Assembly: GCF_029946515.1 (NCBI RefSeq)
Contig: NZ_JARZHH010000001.1
Location: 730,821-794,820, forward strand
DNA: 64,000 nt
From: Polyangium sp. 6x1
GTDB lineage: Bacteria; Myxococcota_A; Polyangia; Polyangiales; Polyangiaceae
Reading direction: 5' to 3'
The notes beneath the pieces were generated by a model, which saw nothing but the letters and a program-made list of their open reading frames with translations, searched no databases and was not told the origin of the DNA. Shown piece after piece: positions 17,074-25,633 of the stretch. Positions within the stretch are counted from its first letter, which is position 1. Each line of letters begins with the position of its first letter. Made by a program: the position numbers and the translations under genes.

Positions 17074-18203
17074 GCACGTACGACGCGGAGACGCGGTGGC
17101 GGCTGATCCTCGGGCCGGCCGGCAAGGACGGGCTCGGGGCCGCGGACGCCGGAGAAGGCGAGACCGCGGACCTCGAACGCGCCCTCTCCTGGCTTTACGA
17201 TCGCGAGACGGACGGCGAGGCGAGCCGCTCGATCGCGCGCGGCGGCCCGGGCAGCGGACCCGAGCACCCGCTCGACGTGCCCGAATGGATCAATCAGATC
17301 CACGAGCTCTTCCCGAAAGAGGCCATCGAGCGGCTCGAATCGGACGCGCTGCACCGTTATGGCATCCTCGAGGTGGTCACGCGCAAGGAGGCGCTCGAGA
17401 ATGCCACGCCTTCGCTCTCGCTCATCGAGGCGATCCTGCGCTGCAAATCGCGCATGGATTCCCACGTGCTCGACGCCGCGCGCGCGATCGTGAACAAGGT
17501 CGTCGAGGAGCTGAAAAAACGACTCTGTGACGAGATCGAGCACCGGCTCGGCGCGACGCCGTTCCGGCACCGGCGCTCGCGCTTTCGCGTGGCGCGGAAC
17601 CTCGACGCGCTCCGGACCATCCGAAGAAACCTCCAGCACTGGGACCCGGACAAACGCCGGATCGTCATCGAGCGCCCCGAGTTCTTCGCCCGCGTCCGGC
17701 GCTTCGGGCCGCGCTACCAGGTCATCGTGGTCGTCGATCAATCCGGCTCGATGGCGCGCAACATCATCCACGCGGCCGTGCTCGCGTCGATCCTGTGGAA
17801 GCTCCCGTCCACGCGCGCACACCTCGTCGTGTATGACACGGAGGTCGTCGATCTGACGCCCTACGTGGACGATCCCGTCGAGCTCCTCTTGCGCGTGCAG
17901 CTCGGCGGCGGCACGGACGGGGCGAAGGCGCTGCGATACGCGTCGGAGCTCGTGGACATGCCGCACCGGACGATCTTGCTGTGGATCACCGATTTCGAGG
18001 ACCAAGCGGACAAACTCGTCCGCGAGGTGACCGCGCTCGTCGGCGAAGGCGTGACGGTGTTCGGTGCGGCGTCGCTCGACGATCAGGTGCGCAATGCCTA
18101 CGACCACGGCGTCGCGCAGGCGGTCGCGGACGCGGGCGCGCACGTGGCCGCCACGACGCCGCGCGAGCTCGTGGGCTGGCTCGTGGAGAGGATCCGGCGA
18201 TGA
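17070..18203 (+). CDS. VWA domain protein of the MoxR operon (YehP-like)
   Basis: 377 residues. The ATG at 17070 overlaps the previous stop (ATGA). The first ~200 residues are helical (HELFPKEAIERLESDALHRY, FRVARNLDALRTIRRNLQHW). The VWA domain occupies ~215-370 with MIDAS D-Q-S-G-S starting at Asp223, a downstream Thr (GGGTDGAKAL) and an Asp (WITDFED), so all three metal-binding positions are present. This VWA would dock on the MoxR ring formed by the upstream ATPase. It is soluble with no export signal. Its stop overlaps the start of the SWIM gene (ATGA), so the stoichiometry of the two is probably linked. Confidence 0.92.
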   Translation: MSTYDAETRWRLILGPAGKDGLGAADAGEGETADLERALSWLYDRETDGEASRSIARGGPGSGPEHPLDVPEWINQIHELFPKEAIERLESDALHRYGILEVVTRKEALENATPSLSLIEAILRCKSRMDSHVLDAARAIVNKVVEELKKRLCDEIEHRLGATPFRHRRSRFRVARNLDALRTIRRNLQHWDPDKRRIVIERPEFFARVRRFGPRYQVIVVVDQSGSMARNIIHAAVLASILWKLPSTRAHLVVYDTEVVDLTPYVDDPVELLLRVQLGGGTDGAKALRYASELVDMPHRTILLWITDFEDQADKLVREVTALVGEGVTVFGAASLDDQVRNAYDHGVAQAVADAGAHVAATTPRELVGWLVERIRR

Positions 18204-20032
18204 GGGAGGACCTCGCGGCCCTGACGCCCGAAGCACTCGCGGCGCTCGCGAACGTGGGCCTCGTGAAGCGCGCCCAGCGGGAAATCGAGGCCGGACAGGG
18301 GCCGAAGGTCGAGGAGGAGGAGAGCGGCGTCGTCGTCGCGACGTTCCCGGACGGCATTTCGACGCGGCTCTTGCCGGGCAAAACGCTGAAGGACACGCCC
18401 TGCGGCTGCGGGGCGAAGACGGTGTGTCGTCACCGCATCGCGGCGGTGCTCGCCTATGCGGCGGCGGCCGGATCCGAGACGCGGCCTCCGTGGGAGATCG
18501 GCCCCGAGGAGCTTTTGGTTTGGCTCGGCGAACGGGCGCCGCTCGTGGACGCTGCGGAGGCGGCGGGGGTCGAGGTCGAGCTCGGGACGAACCCGCCGAT
18601 TGCGCGTTTCTCCGGGTGCACCGTGCGCTTCTTGGCGGGGGCCGATCTCGCGCACGCGCGGTGTGATTGCGCGTCGCCGAGGTGCGCGCACGTGCCGCTC
18701 GCGGTCCGGGCGTTTCAGCGGCTCTCCGCGGAGGAGCGCGCGCGAGGCACGGGGCAGGTGCGCCTCGGGCCGCCCCCGAGACCCACGATTCCCACGGCCG
18801 TGCTCGCGGACGTGGAGGGGTTTTTCGGGCGAACCCTCGCGCGCGGGCTCGCGGACGCGCGTGGGCTCGCGCAGGCGCGCGAGGAGGTCCGCGCTCGATT
18901 GAAGGAATACCCCTGGCTCGACGGCTTGATCGAGGACGTCGAGGCGCAACGCGAGGCGTGGGAGATTCGCTCGGCGCTGCACGACGCCGGCGAGGTGCGG
19001 AGGCTCTTCACGGAAGGATGGGCGCGCCTGCGGGCGGCGAGGAGCGGCGGGGATCCCGCGGCCTTGCTCGGCCTCGGCGAGCCGCTCGAAGTTCCGCTCG
19101 ATCGGGCGCGGCTGCTCTCGCTCGGCGCGCGGCTCTCGGCGGCGGGATCGGCGCGGTCGCTCGAGGTGCTTTTCTGGGACGGCGCCACGGTCGTGGCGTG
19201 GAGCGTGGCGATCCCCGACAAGGTCGATCCGGCCTCCATGATCGCCGTTGCGGGCACGCCGCTCGGGGTCATGGCCGGGGGGCAAGTCATCTCGCGTCAC
19301 CTCGTGCGTTTGGCGCGGCGAACCATCGAGATCCGGCGCGGGAAGGACACCACCGTGGTCCCGCAGCGCGGCGCGTGGGGCGACATCCCCGCGCCCTTTG
19401 GTTTCCCCGGGCCGAGCGCGCTCCTCGCCGATGAAGCGGGGCGGCCGCCCTCGTTCCTGCGCCCGCGCGCGCGCACGGCGGCGCTCCGGGTCGTCGCGAC
19501 GAACGGGGGTGTGCAGGGGTTGTCGTGGTCCCCGGGACGCCAAACGCTGTCGGGGTGGATCGAGGACGAGGCATCTCGGCTCCGCGTGGAGCGGGCGCAC
19601 GAATGGTTTGCCCCCGGCGCCCTCGCGGCGCTCGCGGAGGCGCTCCCGTCGGCGAAGTACGTCTCGGGCTGGCTGCGTGAATCACGCGGCGGGCGGGTGC
19701 TCGAGCCGATCGCGGTGGTCACCGATCACGTGATCATCCCGGATCTCGCTCCTGCCGCGCCGATCCCCGCGCTGCCGATCGCCGCGCCCGAGGCCGAGGA
19801 TCTGCTCGGCGCCGCGCTCGGGCGGCTCGAATCCGCGCTCGACGCGCTGGCGCAGGACGGCGTGCTTGCGGCGCGCATTCCGCCGCTCGCGCCGGCGCTC
19901 GCGACGCTCGGATTGCGGGCGATGGCGGCGACGTATTCGCGGCTCGAAGCGGCGCGGGCGGCGGGGGATCTCGGCGAGGCGACGAAGGCGTGGGCGGACG
20001 CGGCGATTTCCGTGGCGCTCGCGCGGGCGTGA
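18200..20032 (+). CDS. SWIM zinc-finger protein (YehQ-like) with two SWIM-type motifs
   Basis: 610 residues. The ATG at 18200 overlaps the VWA stop. A SWIM motif CxCx5CxH is at Cys68, Cys70, Cys76, His78 (CGCGAKTVCRH). A second CxCx4CxH motif is at Cys155, Cys157, Cys162, His164 (CDCASPRCAH). SWIM fingers bind zinc and contact nucleic acid or protein. The rest is alpha/beta with a Trp/Gly-rich centre (AWSVAIPDKVDP, QRGAWGDIPAPFGFPGP) and an Ala-rich helical end. It is the last gene of the overlapping operon; the next gene starts 9 nt after its stop but encodes an exported enzyme. A nucleic-acid-recognition role is inferred. Confidence 0.88.
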   Translation: MREDLAALTPEALAALANVGLVKRAQREIEAGQGPKVEEEESGVVVATFPDGISTRLLPGKTLKDTPCGCGAKTVCRHRIAAVLAYAAAAGSETRPPWEIGPEELLVWLGERAPLVDAAEAAGVEVELGTNPPIARFSGCTVRFLAGADLAHARCDCASPRCAHVPLAVRAFQRLSAEERARGTGQVRLGPPPRPTIPTAVLADVEGFFGRTLARGLADARGLAQAREEVRARLKEYPWLDGLIEDVEAQREAWEIRSALHDAGEVRRLFTEGWARLRAARSGGDPAALLGLGEPLEVPLDRARLLSLGARLSAAGSARSLEVLFWDGATVVAWSVAIPDKVDPASMIAVAGTPLGVMAGGQVISRHLVRLARRTIEIRRGKDTTVVPQRGAWGDIPAPFGFPGPSALLADEAGRPPSFLRPRARTAALRVVATNGGVQGLSWSPGRQTLSGWIEDEASRLRVERAHEWFAPGALAALAEALPSAKYVSGWLRESRGGRVLEPIAVVTDHVIIPDLAPAAPIPALPIAAPEAEDLLGAALGRLESALDALAQDGVLAARIPPLAPALATLGLRAMAATYSRLEAARAAGDLGEATKAWADAAISVALARA

Positions 20033-20041
20033 GGGGGACGA

Positions 20042-21265
20042 TTGAAGCTGACCCGGCGCACATTCTCGGCCCTCGCGCTCGGCACGCTGGTCGGGTGTGA
20101 GGAGCGGACATCCGCACCCGCATCCGCTCCCGCATCCGCTCCCGCATCCGCTTCCGCATCCGCTCCCGCTTCCGCATCCGCTTCCGCGCCCGCTCCCGCG
20201 GATTACGTCCCTCCCCTGTTCCGCGCCCATCCTGGCCTCGCGCCGCACCTGCCGCGCCTTCCGCTCGGCCTTCTGCCCACGCCCGTCGAGCGCGCGGCGA
20301 AGCTCGGTGAGAAAGCCGGAATCGCGGGGCTCCACATCAAGCGAGACGACATGGCCGGCGCCGCGTACGGCGGGGGCAAGACACGCAAGCTCGAGTTTTT
20401 CCTGGCCGAGGCCCGCGCAAAAGGCGCGCGCGAAATCGTCACGTTCGGCGCCTTCGGGTCCAACCAGGCGGTCGCCACGGCCCTCTACGGCGCGGCGCAG
20501 GGTTTTTCGGTCACGCTGCTGCTCGCCCCGCAGACGCCGAGCTCGTACGTCCGGAAAAACCTGCTCGCCGCGCGGCGCGCCGGGGCCACGATCCGGGTCG
20601 TCACCGGAGGCGTCGCCGAGGCCGAGGCCCTGGCGAAGCGGGCGGCGAAGGCGGCGAAGGGCGTCGCGCCGTATCTCGTGCCGCCCGGAGGATCCTCGCC
20701 GCTCGGAAACCTCGCGTTCGTCAATGCCGGCTTCGAACTCGCCGAGCAGGTCGGCGCCGGCCATTGCCCTCTGCCCGATTGCGTCTACCTCGCGATGGGC
20801 ACGATGGGCAGCGCCGTCGGCCTCGCGCTCGGGCTCGAGCTCTCGGGGCTGCGGACCGAGGTCGTCGCCGTGCGCACGTCGAGCCCCGAGACGTCGAGCG
20901 AGGCGCGGTTCTTCGCGATGGCCCGGGAGACCGTGGCGTTCGCGCGTTCGCTCGATCCGACCTTCCCGGACGTGCGCCTCGGCCGCGCCCGCGTGCGATT
21001 CTCGACGAACCACCTCGGCGCCGGGTATGGCGCGCCGACACGAAAAGGAGAGCGGGCGATCACGCTCGCCGCCGAGACGGAGGGGATGGCGCTCGAACCG
21101 ACCTATACGGGAAAAACCCTCGCCGCTTTGCTCGACGACGCCACGCGCCTCGCGGGGAAGATCGTGCTCTTCTGGAACTCGCAAAATAGCCGGCCGCTCG
21201 TGACCGAGGGCGTCACGCCCGAGGACTTTCCGCCGATCCTCCGTGGAATCGTGGCCGATCGCTGA
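20042..21265 (+). CDS. Tat-type lipoprotein, PLP-dependent ACC deaminase/D-cysteine desulfhydrase family
   Basis: 407 residues from a TTG at 20042 preceded by GAGGGGG. The N-terminus MKLTRRTFSALALGTLVGC contains a twin-arginine motif (Arg5-Arg6) and a lipobox ending at Cys19, then an Ala/Ser/Pro spacer to ~58. The enzyme follows. LPLGLLPTPVERAAKL and KRDDMAGAAYGGGKTRKLE carry the PLP-binding Lys (Lys113) in the family's K-T-R-K-L-E setting; FGSNQAVATA and PPGGSSPLGNLAF also match. The family deaminates 1-aminocyclopropane-1-carboxylate or splits D-cysteine to pyruvate, ammonia and sulfide. Tat export would carry a folded, cofactor-loaded enzyme, so an envelope-anchored PLP enzyme is coherent. 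The D-cysteine activity is more likely than ACC deamination, but substrate residues cannot be judged by eye. Confidence 0.85.
   Translation: MKLTRRTFSALALGTLVGCEERTSAPASAPASAPASASASAPASASASAPAPADYVPPLFRAHPGLAPHLPRLPLGLLPTPVERAAKLGEKAGIAGLHIKRDDMAGAAYGGGKTRKLEFFLAEARAKGAREIVTFGAFGSNQAVATALYGAAQGFSVTLLLAPQTPSSYVRKNLLAARRAGATIRVVTGGVAEAEALAKRAAKAAKGVAPYLVPPGGSSPLGNLAFVNAGFELAEQVGAGHCPLPDCVYLAMGTMGSAVGLALGLELSGLRTEVVAVRTSSPETSSEARFFAMARETVAFARSLDPTFPDVRLGRARVRFSTNHLGAGYGAPTRKGERAITLAAETEGMALEPTYTGKTLAALLDDATRLAGKIVLFWNSQNSRPLVTEGVTPEDFPPILRGIVADR
20110..20200 (+). repeat. Hexamer-like repeat tract coding an Ala/Ser/Pro linker
   Basis: About 90 bp built from CATCCGCTCC, CGCATCCGCT and CGCTTC variants, coding alternating AP/AS residues directly after the lipobox. 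Such tracts expand and contract by slippage, so linker length may vary among strains. A similar tract lies at about 27,600-27,660 in the lectin lipoprotein. Confidence 0.7.
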
Positions 21266-21274
21266 ATGCCGTCG

Positions 21275-21976
21275 TCAAGGCGTCCAGCTCACGTCGACGG
21301 TGCGGCTCACCATGAACCACGCATAAAGACCGATCTGCGTCGCCGGCGGGGCGATCGGCTCCTGGAACGTCGCGGTCCGCACGAGCGTCACCTGGAGCGG
21401 GCACGGGCCGGGCTTCGCCGGGTCGAGGGGCGTGAGCTCGGCCTGGGAAATCTCGTATTGGCCGACGTCGTTCGGCAACGTGCGGCTCAGCGGCTTGATG
21501 CACGTGCCAAAGGCCACGAGGCCGAGCACGTGGTTGCCCTCGGGCGCGGCATTCCAGGTGAGCTTCAGCGGAGAATCCCCCATCAGCGGCTCCGCCTTGA
21601 GCCCGATCGGCGGCGGCACGGGGATCACGCGGCCGACGATGCTGCGGTCCGCGCGGCGCGAAAGGTCGAGCGTGAGGTCCCCCGACAAACTCTCGACCTC
21701 GGCCAGGTACACGGGGCGGGCGTCCTCCTCGACCTCGCGCAGCGCGAGCGGCTCTCCCCCCATGCCGAGCCGCAACGTGTCGCCGTCCGACAAACGCAAA
21801 TCCCCGACGGGGCTCGAAATCCTGACGCGCACCGTCGCGCCGTTCCCCTCGTCCGTCGCGTCGAGCGAGAAGAGCATGTCGAGGGTCGAGACGTCGGTCG
21901 AGCGCACGGGCTCGTCCTTGCACCCCGCGAGCGCCGCGAGTGCGAGGAGGCCGAGGGAACACGCGCGCGCCTTCAT
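21275..21976 (-). CDS. Lipoprotein of unknown function
   Basis: 233 residues. The N-terminus MKARACSLGLLALAALAGC is a clear type II signal (lipobox LAGC, Cys19) followed by KDE, which favours outer-membrane sorting. The mature part is beta-rich with no recognised domain (VRVRISSPVGDLRLSDGDT, WNAAPEGNHVLGLVAFGTC). Its ATG overlaps the stop of the upstream beta-barrel-like gene, so the two are coupled and probably work together at the outer membrane. Its 3' end lies 9 bp from the end of the convergent PLP enzyme gene. Confidence 0.75.
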   Translation of the reverse strand: MKARACSLGLLALAALAGCKDEPVRSTDVSTLDMLFSLDATDEGNGATVRVRISSPVGDLRLSDGDTLRLGMGGEPLALREVEEDARPVYLAEVESLSGDLTLDLSRRADRSIVGRVIPVPPPIGLKAEPLMGDSPLKLTWNAAPEGNHVLGLVAFGTCIKPLSRTLPNDVGQYEISQAELTPLDPAKPGPCPLQVTLVRTATFQEPIAPPATQIGLYAWFMVSRTVDVSWTP

Positions 21977-22782
21977 CAGAACACCACGAGCCCGGCGAAG
22001 ACGCCTCCGCCAATCGATCGATAAAGCCGCACAGGATCGCCGCCCCGCACCTCGTCGACCCGCACGCGCGCGCCGAGCTGCAGGAGGCCCGTGCTCACGC
22101 CGAGCTCGACGTCGTGCTCCTGCAACGAGAGCTCGTTCGTGGTGATCGGGACGAAGCGGTAAGCCGTTTGAAGGCCAACGGTCTCGGTCGGGAAGATCCG
22201 GAACCGCGCGAGGCCGAACGGAGCGCCGTGATAGCCCGGCTCGAGCCAGACGGGTCGGCCGTACTCGAACGTGCCGCCCACGCCGAGGACGAACGAGCCC
22301 GGCGCTCGGCCCTGCCACCGGAGCGGCGCGACGAGGCCCGCGCCGGAGAGGCCGATCTCGACCTGCGCATTCTCGTCGAATCCGATCGGGCCGCCGTTCA
22401 GGTGAATCTCGAAGCCGAGCCGCTCGTGCGGGAAACGCACGACGTCGAGGTCGATGAAGCCGACGAGGACCTGGTAGCGCGCGAGCGTCCCGAGCCCGAG
22501 CATTTTCAGGCCCCGGACGTACATGACCCCCGCGTCGAGCCGCGCCATCTCGACCGTCGAGCGCTCCTTTGGCTTGCCATTGCTCGCGGCCGGCGCGGAA
22601 GGCGGCGCGGCGGGCTCGGGCGGCGGCGGGAGCTCGGGCAAGGGCTCGGCCGGAGGCGCGGGCGCGACCTCGTCGGGTGACGCCGCGCCGAGCACGAGGG
22701 GCGCGAGGATGCAGAGAAGAGCGCACGCGGCGCGGCGCTCCTCCAGTCGTAAAGCTCGATTCTCCGTGGCAGACGCGCGCAT
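21976..22782 (-). CDS. Outer-membrane beta-barrel-like protein
   Basis: 268 residues from ATG 22782. A signal peptide (LEERRAACALLCILAPLVL) is followed by a Pro/Glu/Ala linker (residues ~35-70). The rest is alternating hydrophobic strands with Gly and aromatic residues (RLGFEIHLNGGPIGF, VLGVGGTFEYGRPVWLEPG, VELGVSTGLLQLGARV), ending in Phe (FAGLVVF). A terminal aromatic is the usual BAM recognition signal of outer-membrane barrels. The stop overlaps the start of the lipoprotein gene 21275-21976. It diverges from the FG-GAP lipoprotein gene across 115 bp. The barrel call rests on pattern only. Confidence 0.65.
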   Translation of the reverse strand: MRASATENRALRLEERRAACALLCILAPLVLGAASPDEVAPAPPAEPLPELPPPPEPAAPPSAPAASNGKPKERSTVEMARLDAGVMYVRGLKMLGLGTLARYQVLVGFIDLDVVRFPHERLGFEIHLNGGPIGFDENAQVEIGLSGAGLVAPLRWQGRAPGSFVLGVGGTFEYGRPVWLEPGYHGAPFGLARFRIFPTETVGLQTAYRFVPITTNELSLQEHDVELGVSTGLLQLGARVRVDEVRGGDPVRLYRSIGGGVFAGLVVF

Positions 22783-22897
22783 GGCTCACCGGGTTCGCAC
22801 GAGGCGACCTTACCACGCCCGGACGAAGTTTGATATCCTCGGCCCCGCCGCCGCTGGGGGCGGACGCGGCTCCTTTCTTTTGCGCGACGAGGACGAC

Positions 22898-24679
22898 ATG
22901 ACCGACCTGCGCTCATTCCATCGCTCGATGTCCCGGCGGGGCAAACCCCTCCTCTTCTTGCTCCTCGCCTCGGGCCTCTCCCTCACGGCCGCCTCCTGCG
23001 GCGACGGCGAGGGCGGCCCCGGGGGCCGAAGCGGGGGCTCCACGACCGGCGGAACGCGCAACACGACGTGCGAGAAGGGCGAGAGCAAGGGCGAAGTGAT
23101 GGCGCCCGAATACAAGATGACGCTCTCCGGCGAGACGAGCTGGTTCGCCTCGCCCATCGTGCGGGACCTCGACGGCGACGGAAAACGCGAGCTCATCGCG
23201 GCTTATTATTCGGTCTTCGTCCACGACGCGGAGGGCAACGTGCTCGCGAAAGCCGAGGGCGGCGAGGGGCGCGTGTATGCCCCGCACGTCGTCGCCGATC
23301 TCGAAGGCGACGGGCTCGTGGACATCGTGTACGGCAGCGATCACGAGGTCTGGGCGTACGAATACAAGGACAAGGCGCTCGTGCCGAAGGCGGGTTTCCC
23401 CGCGAGCACGACGACCGCGGACAACGCGCCCGAGGTGCGCGGCATGGCCGCGGGAGACCTCGACGGCGACGGCGCGCTGGAGATCGTCGTGACCACGACG
23501 CAAACGGCGAGCACCGAGGAGGGCGGGGCGCAGGTGTTCGTGTTCCGCGCCGACGGCTCGCTGCACCAGCCCGCGGGCCTCGGGTTTCCGGCGTGGCCTC
23601 GCTACAACAACCTGACGGGCGCCGGGAACGACGCGGATCGCAATGGCATGGGGCACGCCGGGTACGGCTGCTACGGGCTCAACGTGGCGGTCGGGAACAT
23701 CGACGACGACCCGGATCTCGAGGTGCTCGCGACCTACGACAACCACCACATCCAGGCCTTCAACCACGACGGCGTGGCGATCGACGCCGCGCCGTTCTTC
23801 ACGAACCGCGCGAACGAATTCGAGGGCGAGCGCCTGACCTGGGGCCAGTTCATCCGCTGGGCGGATCCGAAGATCGAGGCGGACCATTACAACCTGCACA
23901 CGGGCGAGTGGCCGCACCCGTCGTTCGCCGAATGGCTGCAGTGGACCGCGTCGCCGCCGAACGTGGTCGACCTCGACGGCGACGGGAAGAACGAGGTGCT
24001 CGGGTTGCCGAACGTCGAGAAAAACGAGCCGTACGAGACGCAGGCGTACGCGGTCATGGTGCTCGAAGGCGCGCACGGCGACGGGAGCCGCTCGGCGATG
24101 CGAAAGCCCGGCTGGGAGACCTTGCCGCGCGGGGAAAAACCCATCCAGGTGGAAGGATATTATCCGCCGGGCGGCGTGCCCGCCGCGACGACCGTGAACA
24201 TCCAGGGCGACGACAAACCCGAGATCGTGGCGCCGTTCAACGACGGGTTCGTCTATGCGTTCGGCGCGGACGCGAAGCAGATCTGGCGCTTCAATTACAC
24301 GCACGGAAAGTCGATCATGTTCGCGACCGAGGTGACCGTCGCGGACCTGAACCAGGACGGCTCACCCGAGCTCGTTTTCGCCACGTACGGGGATCCGAAC
24401 GTGCTCGACTCGGGGTATCTCGTGATCCTCGGCGCGGACGGGACGCTCTTGCACGACGTGCCGCTGCACAACACGGGCGAGCAAAATGGAAATGGCAACG
24501 GCGCGCCCGCGGCGCCCGCGATCGGGGACCTCGACGGCGACGGGCAGGTCGAGATCTTCGTGCAAACCTTCGAGCACGGGCTCGACGTGTTCACGGTGCC
24601 GGGATCGGCCGAGAATTGCCTGCTCTGGTCCACCGCGCGCGGCGGCCCGCTCCGCATGGGTCAGCCCAACGGCGATTGA
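22898..24679 (+). CDS. FG-GAP/VCBS-repeat lipoprotein (integrin-like beta-propeller)
   Basis: 593 residues; ATG 22898 follows ACGAGGAC. An Arg-rich start and hydrophobic core end in a lipobox LTAASC, followed by a Gly/Ser linker. Calcium-binding D-x-D-G-D-G loops recur: VRDLDGDGKRELIAAY, VADLEGDGLVDIVYG, AGDLDGDGALEIVVTT, VVDLDGDGKNEVLG, VADLNQDGSPELVF and IGDLDGDGQVEIFVQ. That gives at least six blades of an FG-GAP propeller. Such propellers bind ligands or surfaces outside the cell, with Ca2+ stabilising the loops. It probably sits at the outer membrane. No enzymatic motif is seen. It stands alone between divergent and co-directional genes. Confidence 0.88.
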   Translation: MTDLRSFHRSMSRRGKPLLFLLLASGLSLTAASCGDGEGGPGGRSGGSTTGGTRNTTCEKGESKGEVMAPEYKMTLSGETSWFASPIVRDLDGDGKRELIAAYYSVFVHDAEGNVLAKAEGGEGRVYAPHVVADLEGDGLVDIVYGSDHEVWAYEYKDKALVPKAGFPASTTTADNAPEVRGMAAGDLDGDGALEIVVTTTQTASTEEGGAQVFVFRADGSLHQPAGLGFPAWPRYNNLTGAGNDADRNGMGHAGYGCYGLNVAVGNIDDDPDLEVLATYDNHHIQAFNHDGVAIDAAPFFTNRANEFEGERLTWGQFIRWADPKIEADHYNLHTGEWPHPSFAEWLQWTASPPNVVDLDGDGKNEVLGLPNVEKNEPYETQAYAVMVLEGAHGDGSRSAMRKPGWETLPRGEKPIQVEGYYPPGGVPAATTVNIQGDDKPEIVAPFNDGFVYAFGADAKQIWRFNYTHGKSIMFATEVTVADLNQDGSPELVFATYGDPNVLDSGYLVILGADGTLLHDVPLHNTGEQNGNGNGAPAAPAIGDLDGDGQVEIFVQTFEHGLDVFTVPGSAENCLLWSTARGGPLRMGQPNGD

Positions 24680-24753
24680 GGCTCGATTTTTGCCCCTTCT
24701 CCTCGGCGCGGAGTCCTGATTAGCTAGCCCCTTTCCCGAGGGAGGAAAACCCG

Positions 24754-25623
24754 ATGAGCCAGAACATCTTCGTCACCGGTACGAACAGCGGCTTCGGCCG
24801 CCTCATCACGCACACGCTCGCGAAGAAGGGTCACACGGTCTTCGCGACGATGCGCGACATCGCAGGCCGCAATGCGGCGGCCGCCGAGGAGCTCACGAAG
24901 GCCGAAGGCGGCCGCGTGCACGTCCTCGAGATGGCGGCGACCGACGATGCGTCGGTGAACAAGGCCGTGGCCGCGGCGCTCGAAAAGGCCGGGCACCTCG
25001 ACGTCGTCGTGAACAACGCCGGATACGGGTCGCTCGGCCTCGAAGAGACGCTGACGAGCGAGGAGCTGCTCCGGCAATACGACGTGAACGTGGTCGGCCC
25101 GCACCGCGTGCTCCGCGCCGCGTTGCCCTCGATGCGCGCGCGGGGCAAGGGCCTCGTGCTGCAGGTCTCGAGCGCCCTCGGGCGCCTGGTCTTCCCGGTG
25201 CTCGGGGCCTACGGGTCGAGCAAGTTCGCGCTCGAAGCGCTGAGCGAAGCGTATCGTTATGAGCTCAAACCGACGGGCGTCGAGCTCACGATCGTGCAGC
25301 CCGGCGCGTTCCCCACCGACTTCGGGCAGAAGATCGCCGTGGGTGGGGATCAGGAACGCGCCCAGGGCTACGGGCCGTTCGCGAACGCCGTGGAGATGAT
25401 GAACAAGACGTTCGAGCAGATGCTCACGGGCGACCACGTGCCGAGCCCGCAGCTCGTGGCGGACGCGGTCCTCGCGCTCGTCGAGTCGCCCGCGGGCACC
25501 CGCCCCGCGCGCGTGGTCGTCGACCCGATGCAGGGGCAGGCGGCCGAGGGGCTGAACAAGGCGCACGCCGACGTGCAAAAGGCCCTGCTCACGGGCATGG
25601 GTATGGGCAACCTGGCCGATTGA
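24754..25623 (+). CDS. Short-chain dehydrogenase/reductase
   Basis: 289 residues with a strong ribosome site (GAGGGAGGAAAA) before ATG 24754. The classical SDR features are present: cofactor motif TGTNSGFG near residue 9, NNAGYG near 86, catalytic Ser in LQVSSALGRL and Y-x-x-x-K in YGSSKFALE. SDRs of this kind oxidise or reduce hydroxy/keto groups with NAD(P). ATMRD after the second strand suggests NADP preference (Arg at the 2'-phosphate position). The substrate cannot be told. It converges on the selenoprotein-like gene with 10 bp between the stops. Confidence 0.9.
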   Translation: MSQNIFVTGTNSGFGRLITHTLAKKGHTVFATMRDIAGRNAAAAEELTKAEGGRVHVLEMAATDDASVNKAVAAALEKAGHLDVVVNNAGYGSLGLEETLTSEELLRQYDVNVVGPHRVLRAALPSMRARGKGLVLQVSSALGRLVFPVLGAYGSSKFALEALSEAYRYELKPTGVELTIVQPGAFPTDFGQKIAVGGDQERAQGYGPFANAVEMMNKTFEQMLTGDHVPSPQLVADAVLALVESPAGTRPARVVVDPMQGQAAEGLNKAHADVQKALLTGMGMGNLAD

Positions 25624-25633
25624 GCCGGCCCGC

